DNA from: Hymenobacter ruricola | Lineage (GTDB): Bacteria > Bacteroidota > Bacteroidia > Cytophagales > Hymenobacteraceae | NCBI RefSeq assembly: GCF_015694525.1 | Contig: NZ_JADQDM010000002.1 | Coordinates: 744,001 to 808,000, forward strand | Length of the DNA stretch: 64,000 nucleotides | Reading direction: 5' to 3' | Shown here: in pieces, positions 17,176 to 24,964 of the stretch | Layout of the letters: each line of letters begins with the position of its first letter | Position numbering within the stretch: the stretch's first letter is position 1 | Program-made: the position numbers and the translations under genes | Notes under the pieces: generated by a model | Told to the model about the DNA's origin: nothing | Seen by the model: the letters and a program-made list of their open reading frames with translations, nothing else | The model's database searches: none

Positions 17176-17223
17176 TTAGGCCAGGCAACAACAGCAACAA
17201 CACGCCATGCCAGTCCGCGGCAT
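17176..17223 (-). CDS. Poly-cysteine leader peptide (15 aa)
   Basis: The frame reads MPRTGMACCCCCCLA and then TAA: six consecutive Cys codons followed by Leu and Ala. An internal ATG at 17208 would give MACCCCCCLA. It lies 67 bases after the SAM-I aptamer and about 320 bases before the ATP-grasp start, on the same strand. A short leader with a run of one amino acid is the classical design of a ribosome-stalling attenuator; Cys-tRNA supply would be the signal. After the stop, a bulged hairpin (CCCGGGTG-AAA-CACCGCGGG) and a second GC-rich hairpin near 17105-17147 precede T6 at 17095-17100, but the spacing is too long to call a standard terminator. Coding is inferred from the design, not proven. 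Confidence 0.6.
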   Translation of the reverse strand: MPRTGMACCCCCCLA

Positions 17224-17289
17224 GGCAGCCAGACGGGCACTAAAAGCAGCGAGAAAAACGGGTTGGTTGTTGGAGGCTTCCACGGCAAC

Positions 17290-17410
17290 TTGTTTTTATA
17301 TGGTCAGGAATTAGCTTCGCTGACCTTCGGTTGGCACCGTTTCAGGAGTATCCTGAATGGTTGCCGGCGCGTCGTCGAGCCTGTCTCTCAGCGCCTCTGT
17401 ATAAAAACAA
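17290..17410 (-). ncRNA. SAM-I (S-box) riboswitch
   Basis: Minus-strand RNA of about 121 bases. P1 is an 11-bp helix formed by TTGTTTTTATA at the 5' end and TATAAAAACAA at the 3' end. Between them come the S-box core GCGCTGAGAGACAGGCTCGA, then CGCGCCGGCAACC, the P3 hairpin with TTCAGGA and TCCTGAA, the conserved GGTGCCAACC, and P4 (GGTCAG and CTGACC). These match the SAM-I aptamer in order and spacing. Expected behaviour is repression of the downstream ATP-grasp and LLM genes when SAM is plentiful. A TAnnTTTG promoter lies about 27 bases upstream. I did not find a simple terminator/antiterminator switch right after P1. Confidence 0.92.
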
Positions 17411-17436
17411 TCCTTTGGGGGAAAGAATTGATACGG

Positions 17437-17470
17437 CAAAGATACAGCAAGGCCTCTCGATTTGTTCAAA
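17437..17470 (-). promoter_or_regulatory. Promoter of the riboswitch transcript
   Basis: On the minus strand, TTTG (17470-17467), a 22-base spacer and TATCTTTG (17444-17437). The -7 motif is perfect; the spacer is at the long end. It overlaps the terminator stem of the TonB receptor gene. Confidence 0.65.
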
Positions 17471-17486
17471 CCGAGGGGCCTTGCTG
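17445..17486 (-). terminator. Hairpin ending the TonB receptor transcript
   Basis: AGCAAGGCCYCTCG arms around an 11-13-base loop, just after the TonB receptor stop. The following T tract is poor, and the downstream bases are the TATCTTTG promoter element, so termination may be partial. Confidence 0.6.
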
Positions 17487-17498
17487 CCGAAAAACGGC

Positions 17499-19463
17499 CT
17501 ACTTGCGCAGGGCCAGCCGCAGGCCGCCCATCAGCCAGCGGGTGGGCATCTGGGCGCCCAGCAAGTCGGCGTAGTGCTCGTTAAATAGGTTCTGAACCTG
17601 CCCGGTGAGCCACAGCCGCTGCGGCAGTAAAGCCACTTCCAGCCGGGCATTGAACACCACGTACTCGGCGTTTTGCACGCGGTTGATGGCCGCCACGGCA
17701 TTGGCATCGCGCTGCTTCCACAAGCCGCTGAGGCTGCCATTGAAGCGGTTGGCAGTGAGGCTGAGCGTGCCCGAAACCACCTGCCGGGCTATGTTGGCCA
17801 GGTATTGCGAGGCGAGGTTTTCGGCATTGCTTACCTTCACCAGTGTGTAGCCCACGCTGCCGTCCAGGCGGGTTTTGGCCGTGAACTGACGCTGGTAGGT
17901 CAGCTCCGTTTCCAGGCCGCGGGTGGTCACGTCGAACAGGTTTTGGGCAAAGCGGTAGGTGGCAGCGGGGTTGAGGTTGGCAAGGCCGCTGGCTTCGATG
18001 ACTTGCGCGCCGGGCGTGGGCACGTAGTCAATCTGGTTGCTGCCCTTGCGCAGGAAGCCGGTTACTTTGGCCGTGAGCCCGGGCAGCGGGCGGTAGTCGG
18101 CGCCCAGCTCATAGTTCATCGTGCGCTCGGCTTGCAGGGCGGCATTGCCCACGTTGAAGCCATTGGGCACGACGCCGGGCCGGCCGTTGGCGTTGTAGCG
18201 CTCGGTGAAATCGGGCGCCCGGATGGCGCGGCCCACGGCGCCGCGCACGGTCAGTTCCGTTCCCAGCTGCTGGCTCACATTGAGTTGGGGCACCACTTCG
18301 GTGCCGTAGGCCTGGTCGTGGTCGAGGCGCAGGCCGCCGGTGAGGGCCAGGCCGGCCGTGGGCGTGAGGGCCACCACGCCGAAAACGGCGTAGTGCCACT
18401 GGTCGTGGTTGCCGCGGTCGTTGCTCAGCACCGCGCGGTGGTCGGCCTGGGTGCCCAAAGTAGCGCGCAGCTTGTCCGAAAACTGCTGCTGGTGGCTGAG
18501 CAGCACGTTGGTGTAGTGCGTGAGGTGGTCGCTGGCCACCGAAGTGGGCGTGTAGAGGTAGTAATCGGTGCCGCGGCTGGTCGAAACCTGGGCTTCGGTG
18601 CGGGCGCGCTCGGTGGGCTGGTAGCGCAGCTGGCCCTGGTACCAGTCCTTGTTGGTGGTTTCGCGCGAGAGGTCGCCAATGGCCGTGGTGTAGAAATACT
18701 GGGCGCTGTAGTCGCGGCGGTCCAGGCTGGCGCGGGCGGCCACATTCAGCCTGGGCGTGAGGTCGTAGGCCGCCGAGAGCGAGTAGGTTTTCAGGTTCAC
18801 GTCGCTGCGCGAGGTGCCAGGGTAGTCGCGCAGCTGGCCATCGGTGGTGTTCAGCAGGAGGCCGCCGCCCAGCCGCAGCTTATCGGTGGCCAGGAAGCCG
18901 CCGGTGTTGGTGTGCCACAGGTTCCACTCGCCGCGCAGGGTGGTGCTGGCCAGTTCGGCCTCGCGGCGGTGCTCGGAGGCGGCGAAGGTCTTGGTGACGA
19001 TGTTGATGACGCCGCCCACGGCATCGGGGCCGTAGAGGGCCGCGCCCGCGCCGCGGATGATTTCAATCTGCTCAATCTCGCTGGGCGTGATGGGCAGGTA
19101 GGCGCCAAAATGGCCCGTGAGCGGGTCGTTCAGCCGCATGCCGTCGAGCAGGAAAAGCACCTGGTTGAAGGTGCTGCCGCGCATGCTCACGTCGGCCTGC
19201 GCCCCAAAGCTGCCGCGGCTCTGAATCTCCAGCGCTGGCAGGCAGCGCAGCAAGTCATCGAGGGAATTGACGGGGTAGCGGGCCACGCTGGCCCCGGAAA
19301 TGACCGTGACGGCGTGCCCGGTCTGGTTGCCGGGCTGGCTCAGGCGCGAGGCAAAAACCGTGACTTCGCGCAAGCTGCGGGCGCTATCGGCGGCCGTCTG
19401 GGCCAGGGCGTTAACCGAGATGAAAGCTAGAAGTAAAGAGGGTGAGTAGCGAGAGAGCCGCAT
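17499..19463 (-). CDS. TonB-dependent outer-membrane receptor (BtuB-like)
   Basis: Outer-membrane active transporter of 654 residues, close to the size of BtuB-type receptors. Signal peptide MRLSRYSPSLLLAFISVNALAQ would be cut after AQ. The TonB box region (LREVTVFASRL) and plug domain follow: DDLLRCLPALEIQSRG, VSMRGSTFNQVLFLLDG, IEIIRGAGAALYGPDAVGGVINI. The rest is a 22-strand-type barrel ending in LALRK. The substrate is unknown; there is no cobalamin riboswitch or cbi/btu gene nearby. It is head-to-tail with the SAM-riboswitch unit but has its own promoter element at 19487-19494. Confidence 0.85.
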   Translation of the reverse strand: MRLSRYSPSLLLAFISVNALAQTAADSARSLREVTVFASRLSQPGNQTGHAVTVISGASVARYPVNSLDDLLRCLPALEIQSRGSFGAQADVSMRGSTFNQVLFLLDGMRLNDPLTGHFGAYLPITPSEIEQIEIIRGAGAALYGPDAVGGVINIVTKTFAASEHRREAELASTTLRGEWNLWHTNTGGFLATDKLRLGGGLLLNTTDGQLRDYPGTSRSDVNLKTYSLSAAYDLTPRLNVAARASLDRRDYSAQYFYTTAIGDLSRETTNKDWYQGQLRYQPTERARTEAQVSTSRGTDYYLYTPTSVASDHLTHYTNVLLSHQQQFSDKLRATLGTQADHRAVLSNDRGNHDQWHYAVFGVVALTPTAGLALTGGLRLDHDQAYGTEVVPQLNVSQQLGTELTVRGAVGRAIRAPDFTERYNANGRPGVVPNGFNVGNAALQAERTMNYELGADYRPLPGLTAKVTGFLRKGSNQIDYVPTPGAQVIEASGLANLNPAATYRFAQNLFDVTTRGLETELTYQRQFTAKTRLDGSVGYTLVKVSNAENLASQYLANIARQVVSGTLSLTANRFNGSLSGLWKQRDANAVAAINRVQNAEYVVFNARLEVALLPQRLWLTGQVQNLFNEHYADLLGAQMPTRWLMGGLRLALRK

Positions 19464-19486
19464 TAAGCAGAAAATTGATGAGGCCG

Positions 19487-19494
19487 CAAACTTA
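19487..19494 (-). promoter_or_regulatory. -7 element of the TonB receptor gene
   Basis: TAAGTTTG on the minus strand, 23 bases before the ATG, giving a leader of only about 15-20 bases. The -33 region falls in the arm of the neighbouring palindrome and has no TTTG. Confidence 0.45.
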
Positions 19495-19502
19495 CGGCTG
19501 GG

Positions 19503-19596
19503 AGTAGCGCGGACTGTGTAGTCCGCGTCCCCGGCGGATACCCGAACGATTCCGTCTGAACGGCGCGGGGACGCGGACTACACAGTCCGCGCTACT
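19503..19596. repeat. Nested palindrome, AGTAGCGCGGACT family
   Basis: Two 30-base arms are reverse complements; each arm is itself a hairpin (CGCGGACT-GTGT-AGTCCGCG). The same design occurs at 46045-46138. It sits between divergent genes. Confidence 0.85.
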
Positions 19597-19677
19597 TTCG
19601 TGGCCGGGGCGGGCAACCTCCGCGCCGTTGCCCGGTCCTTCGCGCGAACTCCCATTTTCACTCACCGCCGTTACTTC

Positions 19678-22155
19678 ATGAAACATCTTTCCCTGCTGGG
19701 CCTGCTGGGCCTCGTGGCCGCCAGCCCCGCCCAGGCCCAGGCCCCCGCCGCCAAGCCGGAATCGCCCTACCGCGCCTCGGCCACCAAGGTTAACGACCTG
19801 GTGCACACCAAGCTCGACGTGCGCTTCGACTACGCCAAGCGCTACCTCTACGGCAAAGAGTGGGTCACGCTCAAGCCCCACGCCTACCCCACCGACTCGC
19901 TGCGCCTCGACGCCAAAGGAATGGACATCAAGGCCGTGGCCCTGGTGAGCGGCGGCCAGCAAACCCCGCTCAAGTACAGCTACGCCGATGGCCTGAACCT
20001 GCGCATCAACCTGGGCCGCAGCTTCAAGCCGGGCGAAGAATACACCATTTACCTCGACTACACCTCCAAGCCCGACGAGCTGAAAGTGAAAGGCTCGGCC
20101 GCCATTACCGACGCCAAGGGCCTGTATTTCATCAACCCCGACTCCGCGGTGGCCGGCAAGCCGGTGCAAATCTGGACGCAGGGCGAGACGGAGGGCTCCT
20201 CGGCCTGGTTCCCGACCATCGACCGGCCCAACCAGAAAACCACCGAGGAAATCTCGATGACCGTGCCCGCCAAGTACGTGACGCTGAGCAACGGCAAGCT
20301 GGTGAGCAGCACGCCCGCCGGCCCCGGCCTGCGCACCGATACCTGGAAAATGGACCTCCCCCACTCGCCCTATTTGTTTATGATGGCGGTGGGCGACTTC
20401 AAAATCTACAAAGACACCTGGCGCGGCAAGGAAGTCAATTATTACCTGGAGCCCAAGTACGCGCCCTTCGCCAAGCAGATTTTCGGCAACACGCCCGACA
20501 TGCTGGAGTTCTATTCCAACCGCCTCGGCGTGGAGTACCCGTGGAATAAATACGCCCAGATTGTGTGCCGCGACTACGTGAGCGGGGCCATGGAAAACAC
20601 CACCGCCACCCTGCACGGCGAGCAGGTGCAAATGACGGACCGCGAGCTGCTCGACCGCCAGTACAGCAGCGAGTCGGTGATTGCGCACGAGCTGTTTCAC
20701 CAGTGGTTCGGCGACTACGTGACGGCCGAAAGCTGGAGCAACATCACCGTGAACGAAACGATGGCCGACTTCTCAGAAGGCCTTTACGCCGAGCACAAGT
20801 ACGGCAAAGACGCCGCCGACGCCCACTACTACACCTACCTGCGCCGCTACCTGATGAGCCCGCGCGACGCCGCCAAAAACCTCGTGCGCTTCCACTACGA
20901 CAACCAGGAGGACGTATTCGATTTGGTGAGCTACCAGAAAGGCGGCGCCGTGATGGACATGCTGCGGACGTATCTGGGCGATGACGTCTTCTTCGCCGGC
21001 TTGCAGAAATATTTGAAAGACAACGCCCTGGGCAACGGCGAGGCGCACCAGATGCGCTTAGCATTTGAAGCCGTGTCGGGCCAGGATTTAAACTGGTTCT
21101 GGAACCAGTGGTACTACTCGCCCGGCCACCCCGTCGTGACCATCGACTACGCGTGGGATGCGGCCAAAAAGGTGCAGTCCGTGACCGTGAAGCAGACTCA
21201 GACCGGCCAGACCTTCCAGCTGCCCTTCACCATCGACTACTACGTGGGCGGCAAGGTGATGCACCAGCCCGTGATGATGACCGAGGCCACCCAAACCTTC
21301 ACCATGCCCCTGGCCGCCAAGCCCGAGCTGGTGAACGTGGACGCCAATAAGAAGCTGCTCTGGAACAAAACCGATAACAAATCGGCCGCCGAGTTTGCCT
21401 ATCAGTACAGCCACGCCCCCATGTACGTGGACCGTCGCGAGGCCGTGGCCGCCGCTGCGAAAGACCAGACCACCAACGCCGCTTCGCGTGCGGTGCTGCT
21501 GGCTGCTCTCAACGACAAGTTCTACGCCATTCGCGGCGCGGCCGCGCAGGCGCTGAAACTGGACGACAAAACCGTGGCCAAAGCCGCCGCGCCCGCACTC
21601 CGCAAGCTGGCAGCTAGCGAGAAAAACACGGTGGTGCTGGCCCAGGTGCTTAACTCGTTGGCGCAGCTTAAGGACAAGAAAGACGAGAAGCTGTTCAACC
21701 AGAACCTCAACAGCCAGTCATACAGCGTGCAAGCCGCTGCATTGAAAGGCCTGGCCGCCGTGCAGCCCGCCCAGGCCCTGACCCGTGCCAAAGCCCTGGA
21801 AAAAGACAGCAACGGCGCCCTGGCCCAGGCCGTGACGCAGGCCTATGCCCAAGGCGGTGGGGTGGCCGAGTGGGCCTACCTGCGCGACAAGTTCGACGCG
21901 GGCCGCCCGCAGACGCAATTCGGCATGATGGAATCCATCGGTACGATGGCCGGGCGCCTCAACGACGCCACCGCCATCACGGAAGGCATCACCCGCCTCA
22001 AAACCATGGGCGTGAAATACAAGATGTACGGGGCCGACAAACCCGTCATTGAGCAGTTGAAAGCCATTGCCGACAAGCAAGCCAAAGGCCCCAACGCCGC
22101 CCTGGCCAAAGAGCAAACCGACAAGGCCATTGCCGAAATCGAAGCCGCCAAGTAA
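19678..22155 (+). CDS. M1-family zinc aminopeptidase
   Basis: Exported metallopeptidase of 825 residues. The ATG at 19678 opens a signal peptide (MKHLSLLGLLGLVAASPAQAQ). The N-terminal beta domain (about residues 40-240) leads to the exopeptidase motif SGAMENTTAT and the zinc site HELFHQWFGDY, with the third ligand in NETMADFSEGL. The C-terminal third (about 590-820) consists of HEAT-like helical repeats. The enzyme removes N-terminal residues from peptides, probably in the periplasm. It has its own terminator, shared with the convergent carbonic anhydrase gene. Confidence 0.9.
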   Translation: MKHLSLLGLLGLVAASPAQAQAPAAKPESPYRASATKVNDLVHTKLDVRFDYAKRYLYGKEWVTLKPHAYPTDSLRLDAKGMDIKAVALVSGGQQTPLKYSYADGLNLRINLGRSFKPGEEYTIYLDYTSKPDELKVKGSAAITDAKGLYFINPDSAVAGKPVQIWTQGETEGSSAWFPTIDRPNQKTTEEISMTVPAKYVTLSNGKLVSSTPAGPGLRTDTWKMDLPHSPYLFMMAVGDFKIYKDTWRGKEVNYYLEPKYAPFAKQIFGNTPDMLEFYSNRLGVEYPWNKYAQIVCRDYVSGAMENTTATLHGEQVQMTDRELLDRQYSSESVIAHELFHQWFGDYVTAESWSNITVNETMADFSEGLYAEHKYGKDAADAHYYTYLRRYLMSPRDAAKNLVRFHYDNQEDVFDLVSYQKGGAVMDMLRTYLGDDVFFAGLQKYLKDNALGNGEAHQMRLAFEAVSGQDLNWFWNQWYYSPGHPVVTIDYAWDAAKKVQSVTVKQTQTGQTFQLPFTIDYYVGGKVMHQPVMMTEATQTFTMPLAAKPELVNVDANKKLLWNKTDNKSAAEFAYQYSHAPMYVDRREAVAAAAKDQTTNAASRAVLLAALNDKFYAIRGAAAQALKLDDKTVAKAAAPALRKLAASEKNTVVLAQVLNSLAQLKDKKDEKLFNQNLNSQSYSVQAAALKGLAAVQPAQALTRAKALEKDSNGALAQAVTQAYAQGGGVAEWAYLRDKFDAGRPQTQFGMMESIGTMAGRLNDATAITEGITRLKTMGVKYKMYGADKPVIEQLKAIADKQAKGPNAALAKEQTDKAIAEIEAAK

Positions 22156-22176
22156 GCCCTGCTTGCTATTCCAGCT

Positions 22177-22218
22177 CACAAAAAAGCCTGCCGCACAATG
22201 TGGCAGGCTTTTTTTGTG
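22177..22218. terminator. Bidirectional terminator
   Basis: Stem AAAAAAGCCTGCC with its complement around GCACAATGT-type loop bases, with A and T tracts on both sides. It separates the convergent aminopeptidase and carbonic anhydrase genes. Confidence 0.9.
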
Positions 22219-22244
22219 GGCGGCGGGTGGGCCGGGGAAAACGA

Positions 22245-22988
22245 TTATTTTTTGGCCGCCTTGGCAAAGCCGGGTACTTCTTTGGCAGGGTCCTCGGTGG
22301 GGCCTTCGTAGGTATTGGCCTGGTTGTCGGCCGGCTGGTCGGGTTCGGGCACGGCCGCCTCGGTGGCGTAGATGGACTCGATTTCGCTCATCACTTTCTC
22401 GCTGCTGATTTCGAGGTCCTTGAGCACGCCGTCGGCGATGTCGTAGACGAGGCCATGCAGGCGGGGCGGGTTGTCGCCGCGCATGGCGTTCTGGATGATG
22501 TTGGTTTTGGCCAGGTTGCGCACCTGCTCAATCACGTTGAGTTCCACGAGGCGGCGGGCGCGCTGGGTGTCATCCTTGATGCGCAGGTATTCCGTTTCGT
22601 GCGCCCGAATCACGTCGCGGATGTTCACCAGCCAGTTGTCAATCAGGCCGTACTGCTTGTTGCTGGCCGCCGCGGCCACGCCGCCGCAGCCGTAGTGGCC
22701 GCACACCAGAATGTCCTGCACGCCCAGCACTTCCACGGCGTATTGCAGGACGCTCAGCAGGTTCATGTCGGTGTGCACCACCAGGTTGGCGATGTTGCGG
22801 TGCACAAACATCTCGCCCGGGCCCGTGCCGGTGATGCCCGACGCCGGCACCCGCGAGTCGGAGCAGCCGATGAACAGGTATTTGGGCTGTTGGCCATTGG
22901 CGAGGTTCTTAAAAAAGTTGGGGTCCTTGGCGTTGCGGTCCGAAACCCATTTCTTGTTGTTTTCGAGAATTTTGCTGATTCCAGCCAT
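22245..22988 (-). CDS. Beta-class carbonic anhydrase
   Basis: Cytoplasmic zinc enzyme of 247 residues catalysing CO2 hydration to bicarbonate. The zinc ligands are visible in GCSDSRVPAS (Cys, with the Asp-Arg dyad) and CGHYGCGGV (His and Cys). The last 50 residues (EPDQPADNQANTYEG) are a polar, probably disordered tail not needed for catalysis. A SulP transporter gene with a STAS domain ends 177 bases upstream on the same strand; SulP-carbonic anhydrase pairs, and even fusions, are known and point to bicarbonate uptake or CO2/bicarbonate balance. Confidence 0.93.
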   Translation of the reverse strand: MAGISKILENNKKWVSDRNAKDPNFFKNLANGQQPKYLFIGCSDSRVPASGITGTGPGEMFVHRNIANLVVHTDMNLLSVLQYAVEVLGVQDILVCGHYGCGGVAAAASNKQYGLIDNWLVNIRDVIRAHETEYLRIKDDTQRARRLVELNVIEQVRNLAKTNIIQNAMRGDNPPRLHGLVYDIADGVLKDLEISSEKVMSEIESIYATEAAVPEPDQPADNQANTYEGPTEDPAKEVPGFAKAAKK

Positions 22989-23164
22989 AAGCGTGAAAAA
23001 TGGTAAGTTGACAGCCCGCGCGACTGCGCCAAACGGTGGGCTGAATATACGGCCGCAACCAAATTAGGCTGTCGGCCAAGGGGCAAGGGCGGCTAAGGTA
23101 GCGCCTCAGCGGCGCACCACTCGGCGGGCCGGGACCGCGGAATAATTGCCCGCCCGAGTTCGGC

Positions 23165-24808
23165 CTAGTGCCCGGCCAGCGCCACCTGCCGGATGCCGCG
23201 CAGCTCCAGGTTGATGCCGCGCGCCGGGGCGGCCTGCCGGAAGGCCTCGATGGCTTCGAGCACGTCGTGGTCGATGACGTCGGAGCGGCTGCCGTCGAGG
23301 ATGACCTGGCTGCCGGTGGGCAATTGCTCCAGCGTGGTCACGATGCTGGCTTTGTTGAGGAAGGACACGTGCTCGGGCAGGCGCAGGTGCAGCGGGGCGT
23401 CGGGGTTCTCGGCATTGTCCACCGACTCGTCGCGGCGCAGGTAGGAGCCCGCTTTGGCGTTGTCGCGCAGAATGAAGAAGAAGCCCAGCGCCAGCCCAAT
23501 GCTCACGCCCTTCAGCAAATCGGTGAAGAGCACGGCCACGATGGTGATGATGAACGGAATGAACTGTTCGCGCCCCAGGCGCCACTGCGTGCGGTACAGC
23601 GCCGGCTGGGTGAGCTTGTAGCCCACCAGCAGCAGCACCGCCGCCAGCGCCGACAGCGGAATCATGTTCAGCACCGAGCCCAGAAACAGCAGGCTGGTCA
23701 GCAGCAGCAGGCCGTGGATAAAGGCGGACATTTTGCTTTGAGCCCCGGCCGCGATGTTGGCCGACGAGCGCACGATGACGGCCGTGAGCGGCAGGCCGCC
23801 CAGCAGGCCGCTGGTCATGTTGCCCACGCCCTGGGCCAGCAGTTCGCGGTTGGTGGGCGTGTGGCGCTTCTGGGGGTCGAGGTTGTCGACGGCTTCCACG
23901 CTGAGCAGGGTTTCGAGCGAGGCCACGATGGCAATGGTGAAAGCCACGCCGTAGGTGGCGGGGTTGCGCAACACGCTGAAATCGGGAAAGGTCATTTCGC
24001 CGGCCAGCTGGCCCAGCGACGTGAGCACCGGCAGCTTCACCAAGTGCTCGGGGCGCACCTGGATTTCCGGGGCCACGGCCTTCAGCAGTTGGTTGATGGC
24101 CACGGCGGCCACCACCGCCACCAGGGCGCCGGGCACCAGCCGCGACCACGCCTGCCGCCGCACGGGGGCCGTGTTCCAGAGCAGCAGCAGGCCCAGCGAC
24201 ACCACGCCCACCAGCACCGAGCCGGGGCTGAGCCCCTTCACCGCCGCGCCAATGGCCGAGAACGTGTTCAGCCCGTCGACCTGCAGGAACTTCATGTCCT
24301 CAAAATAGTCGGCATCGGCCCCAAAGAAGTGCGGCAGCTGCTTCAAAATCAAGATAATGCCAATGGCCGCCAGCATGCCGCGGATGACTGCCGCCGGGAA
24401 ATACAGGGCGATGATGCCGGCCCGCGCCAGCCCCAGCACCACCTGAATGGCCCCCGCTACCACCGTGGCCGCCAGCACCGCCGGCCAGGAACCCAGCGTG
24501 GCAATGGCCGAGAGCATGACCACGGTGAGGCCGGCCGCCGGCCCGCTCACGCTCACGGCCGAGCCGCTGAGCAAGCTCACCAGCACCCCGCCCACGATGC
24601 CCGCCACCACGCCCGCCAGCAGGGGCGCGCCCGAAGCCAGCGAAATGCCCAAACACAGCGGCAACGCCACCAGAAATACCACCAGCCCCGCCGGCGCGTC
24701 CTGGCCCAGGGTGCTGAACAACGACTTCCTGGGCGCGGCCGGCTCGGGGCTGGCGGCGGAAGAAATGGGGGTACCGGTATGAGACGGCGACGAAACAACC
24801 TGGGGCAT
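23165..24808 (-). CDS. SulP-family anion transporter with C-terminal STAS domain
   Basis: Inner-membrane transporter of 547 residues. After a cytoplasmic N-terminus, DAPAGLVVFLVALPLCLGISLASGAPL opens the SulP core; GSAVSVSGPAAGLTVV and VASLETLLSVEAVDNLDP are family signatures. A STAS domain follows the last helix (VSFLNKASIVTTLEQL, VILDGSRSDVIDHDVLEAI). SulP proteins carry sulfate, bicarbonate or dicarboxylates; the carbonic anhydrase gene just downstream favours bicarbonate. Start MPQVVSSPSH at 24808; 27 further upstream codons are open but lie in the promoter. A TAACCTTG -7-like element and four 11-bp-phased repeats precede it, suggesting control by the adjoining OmpR-type regulator. Confidence 0.87.
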   Translation of the reverse strand: MPQVVSSPSHTGTPISSAASPEPAAPRKSLFSTLGQDAPAGLVVFLVALPLCLGISLASGAPLLAGVVAGIVGGVLVSLLSGSAVSVSGPAAGLTVVMLSAIATLGSWPAVLAATVVAGAIQVVLGLARAGIIALYFPAAVIRGMLAAIGIILILKQLPHFFGADADYFEDMKFLQVDGLNTFSAIGAAVKGLSPGSVLVGVVSLGLLLLWNTAPVRRQAWSRLVPGALVAVVAAVAINQLLKAVAPEIQVRPEHLVKLPVLTSLGQLAGEMTFPDFSVLRNPATYGVAFTIAIVASLETLLSVEAVDNLDPQKRHTPTNRELLAQGVGNMTSGLLGGLPLTAVIVRSSANIAAGAQSKMSAFIHGLLLLTSLLFLGSVLNMIPLSALAAVLLLVGYKLTQPALYRTQWRLGREQFIPFIITIVAVLFTDLLKGVSIGLALGFFFILRDNAKAGSYLRRDESVDNAENPDAPLHLRLPEHVSFLNKASIVTTLEQLPTGSQVILDGSRSDVIDHDVLEAIEAFRQAAPARGINLELRGIRQVALAGH

Positions 24809-24891
24809 AAACCGATGCGAAGGGCAGAAGAGGGCGAAAAGAGACGGTGGCCGGAAGCAAACCGCCGGAATCGTTCCCGGAGAGTCCAACG

Positions 24892-24899
24892 CAAGGTTA
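24892..24899 (-). promoter_or_regulatory. -7-like element of the SulP gene
   Basis: TAACCTTG on the minus strand, one mismatch from TAnnTTTG, 84 bases before the ATG. The -33 position falls within the phased repeat array. Confidence 0.45.
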
Positions 24900-24907
24900 C
24901 GGGGGCG

Positions 24908-24948
24908 TTATTAAGACTGAATTAAAGGCGAATTAAAACGGAATTAAA
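24908..24948 (-). promoter_or_regulatory. Four direct repeats at exact 11-bp spacing: likely OmpR-type operator
   Basis: ATTAA cores begin at 24910, 24921, 24932 and 24943; three units share GAATTAAA fully. An 11-bp period is the hallmark of OmpR/PhoB-family binding sites. The array sits between the histidine kinase stop codon and the SulP promoter, overlapping the -33 zone. Confidence 0.7.
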
Positions 24949-24964
24949 ACCACCGAAGCGGCCT

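Noticed and set aside
17041..17574. Plus-strand 177-codon frame over the riboswitch region
   Set aside because: It crosses the riboswitch, promoter and terminator on the other strand and resembles no protein.
17673..19430. A 585-codon frame antisense to the TonB receptor
   Set aside because: Composition (Gly/Val/Ala/His-rich) is that of high-GC antisense frames; the receptor on the other strand has full family motifs.
17499..19463. Cobalamin-specific BtuB
   Set aside because: The receptor is BtuB-like in size and plug, but no cobalamin riboswitch precedes it and no corrinoid gene is adjacent; the substrate is left open.
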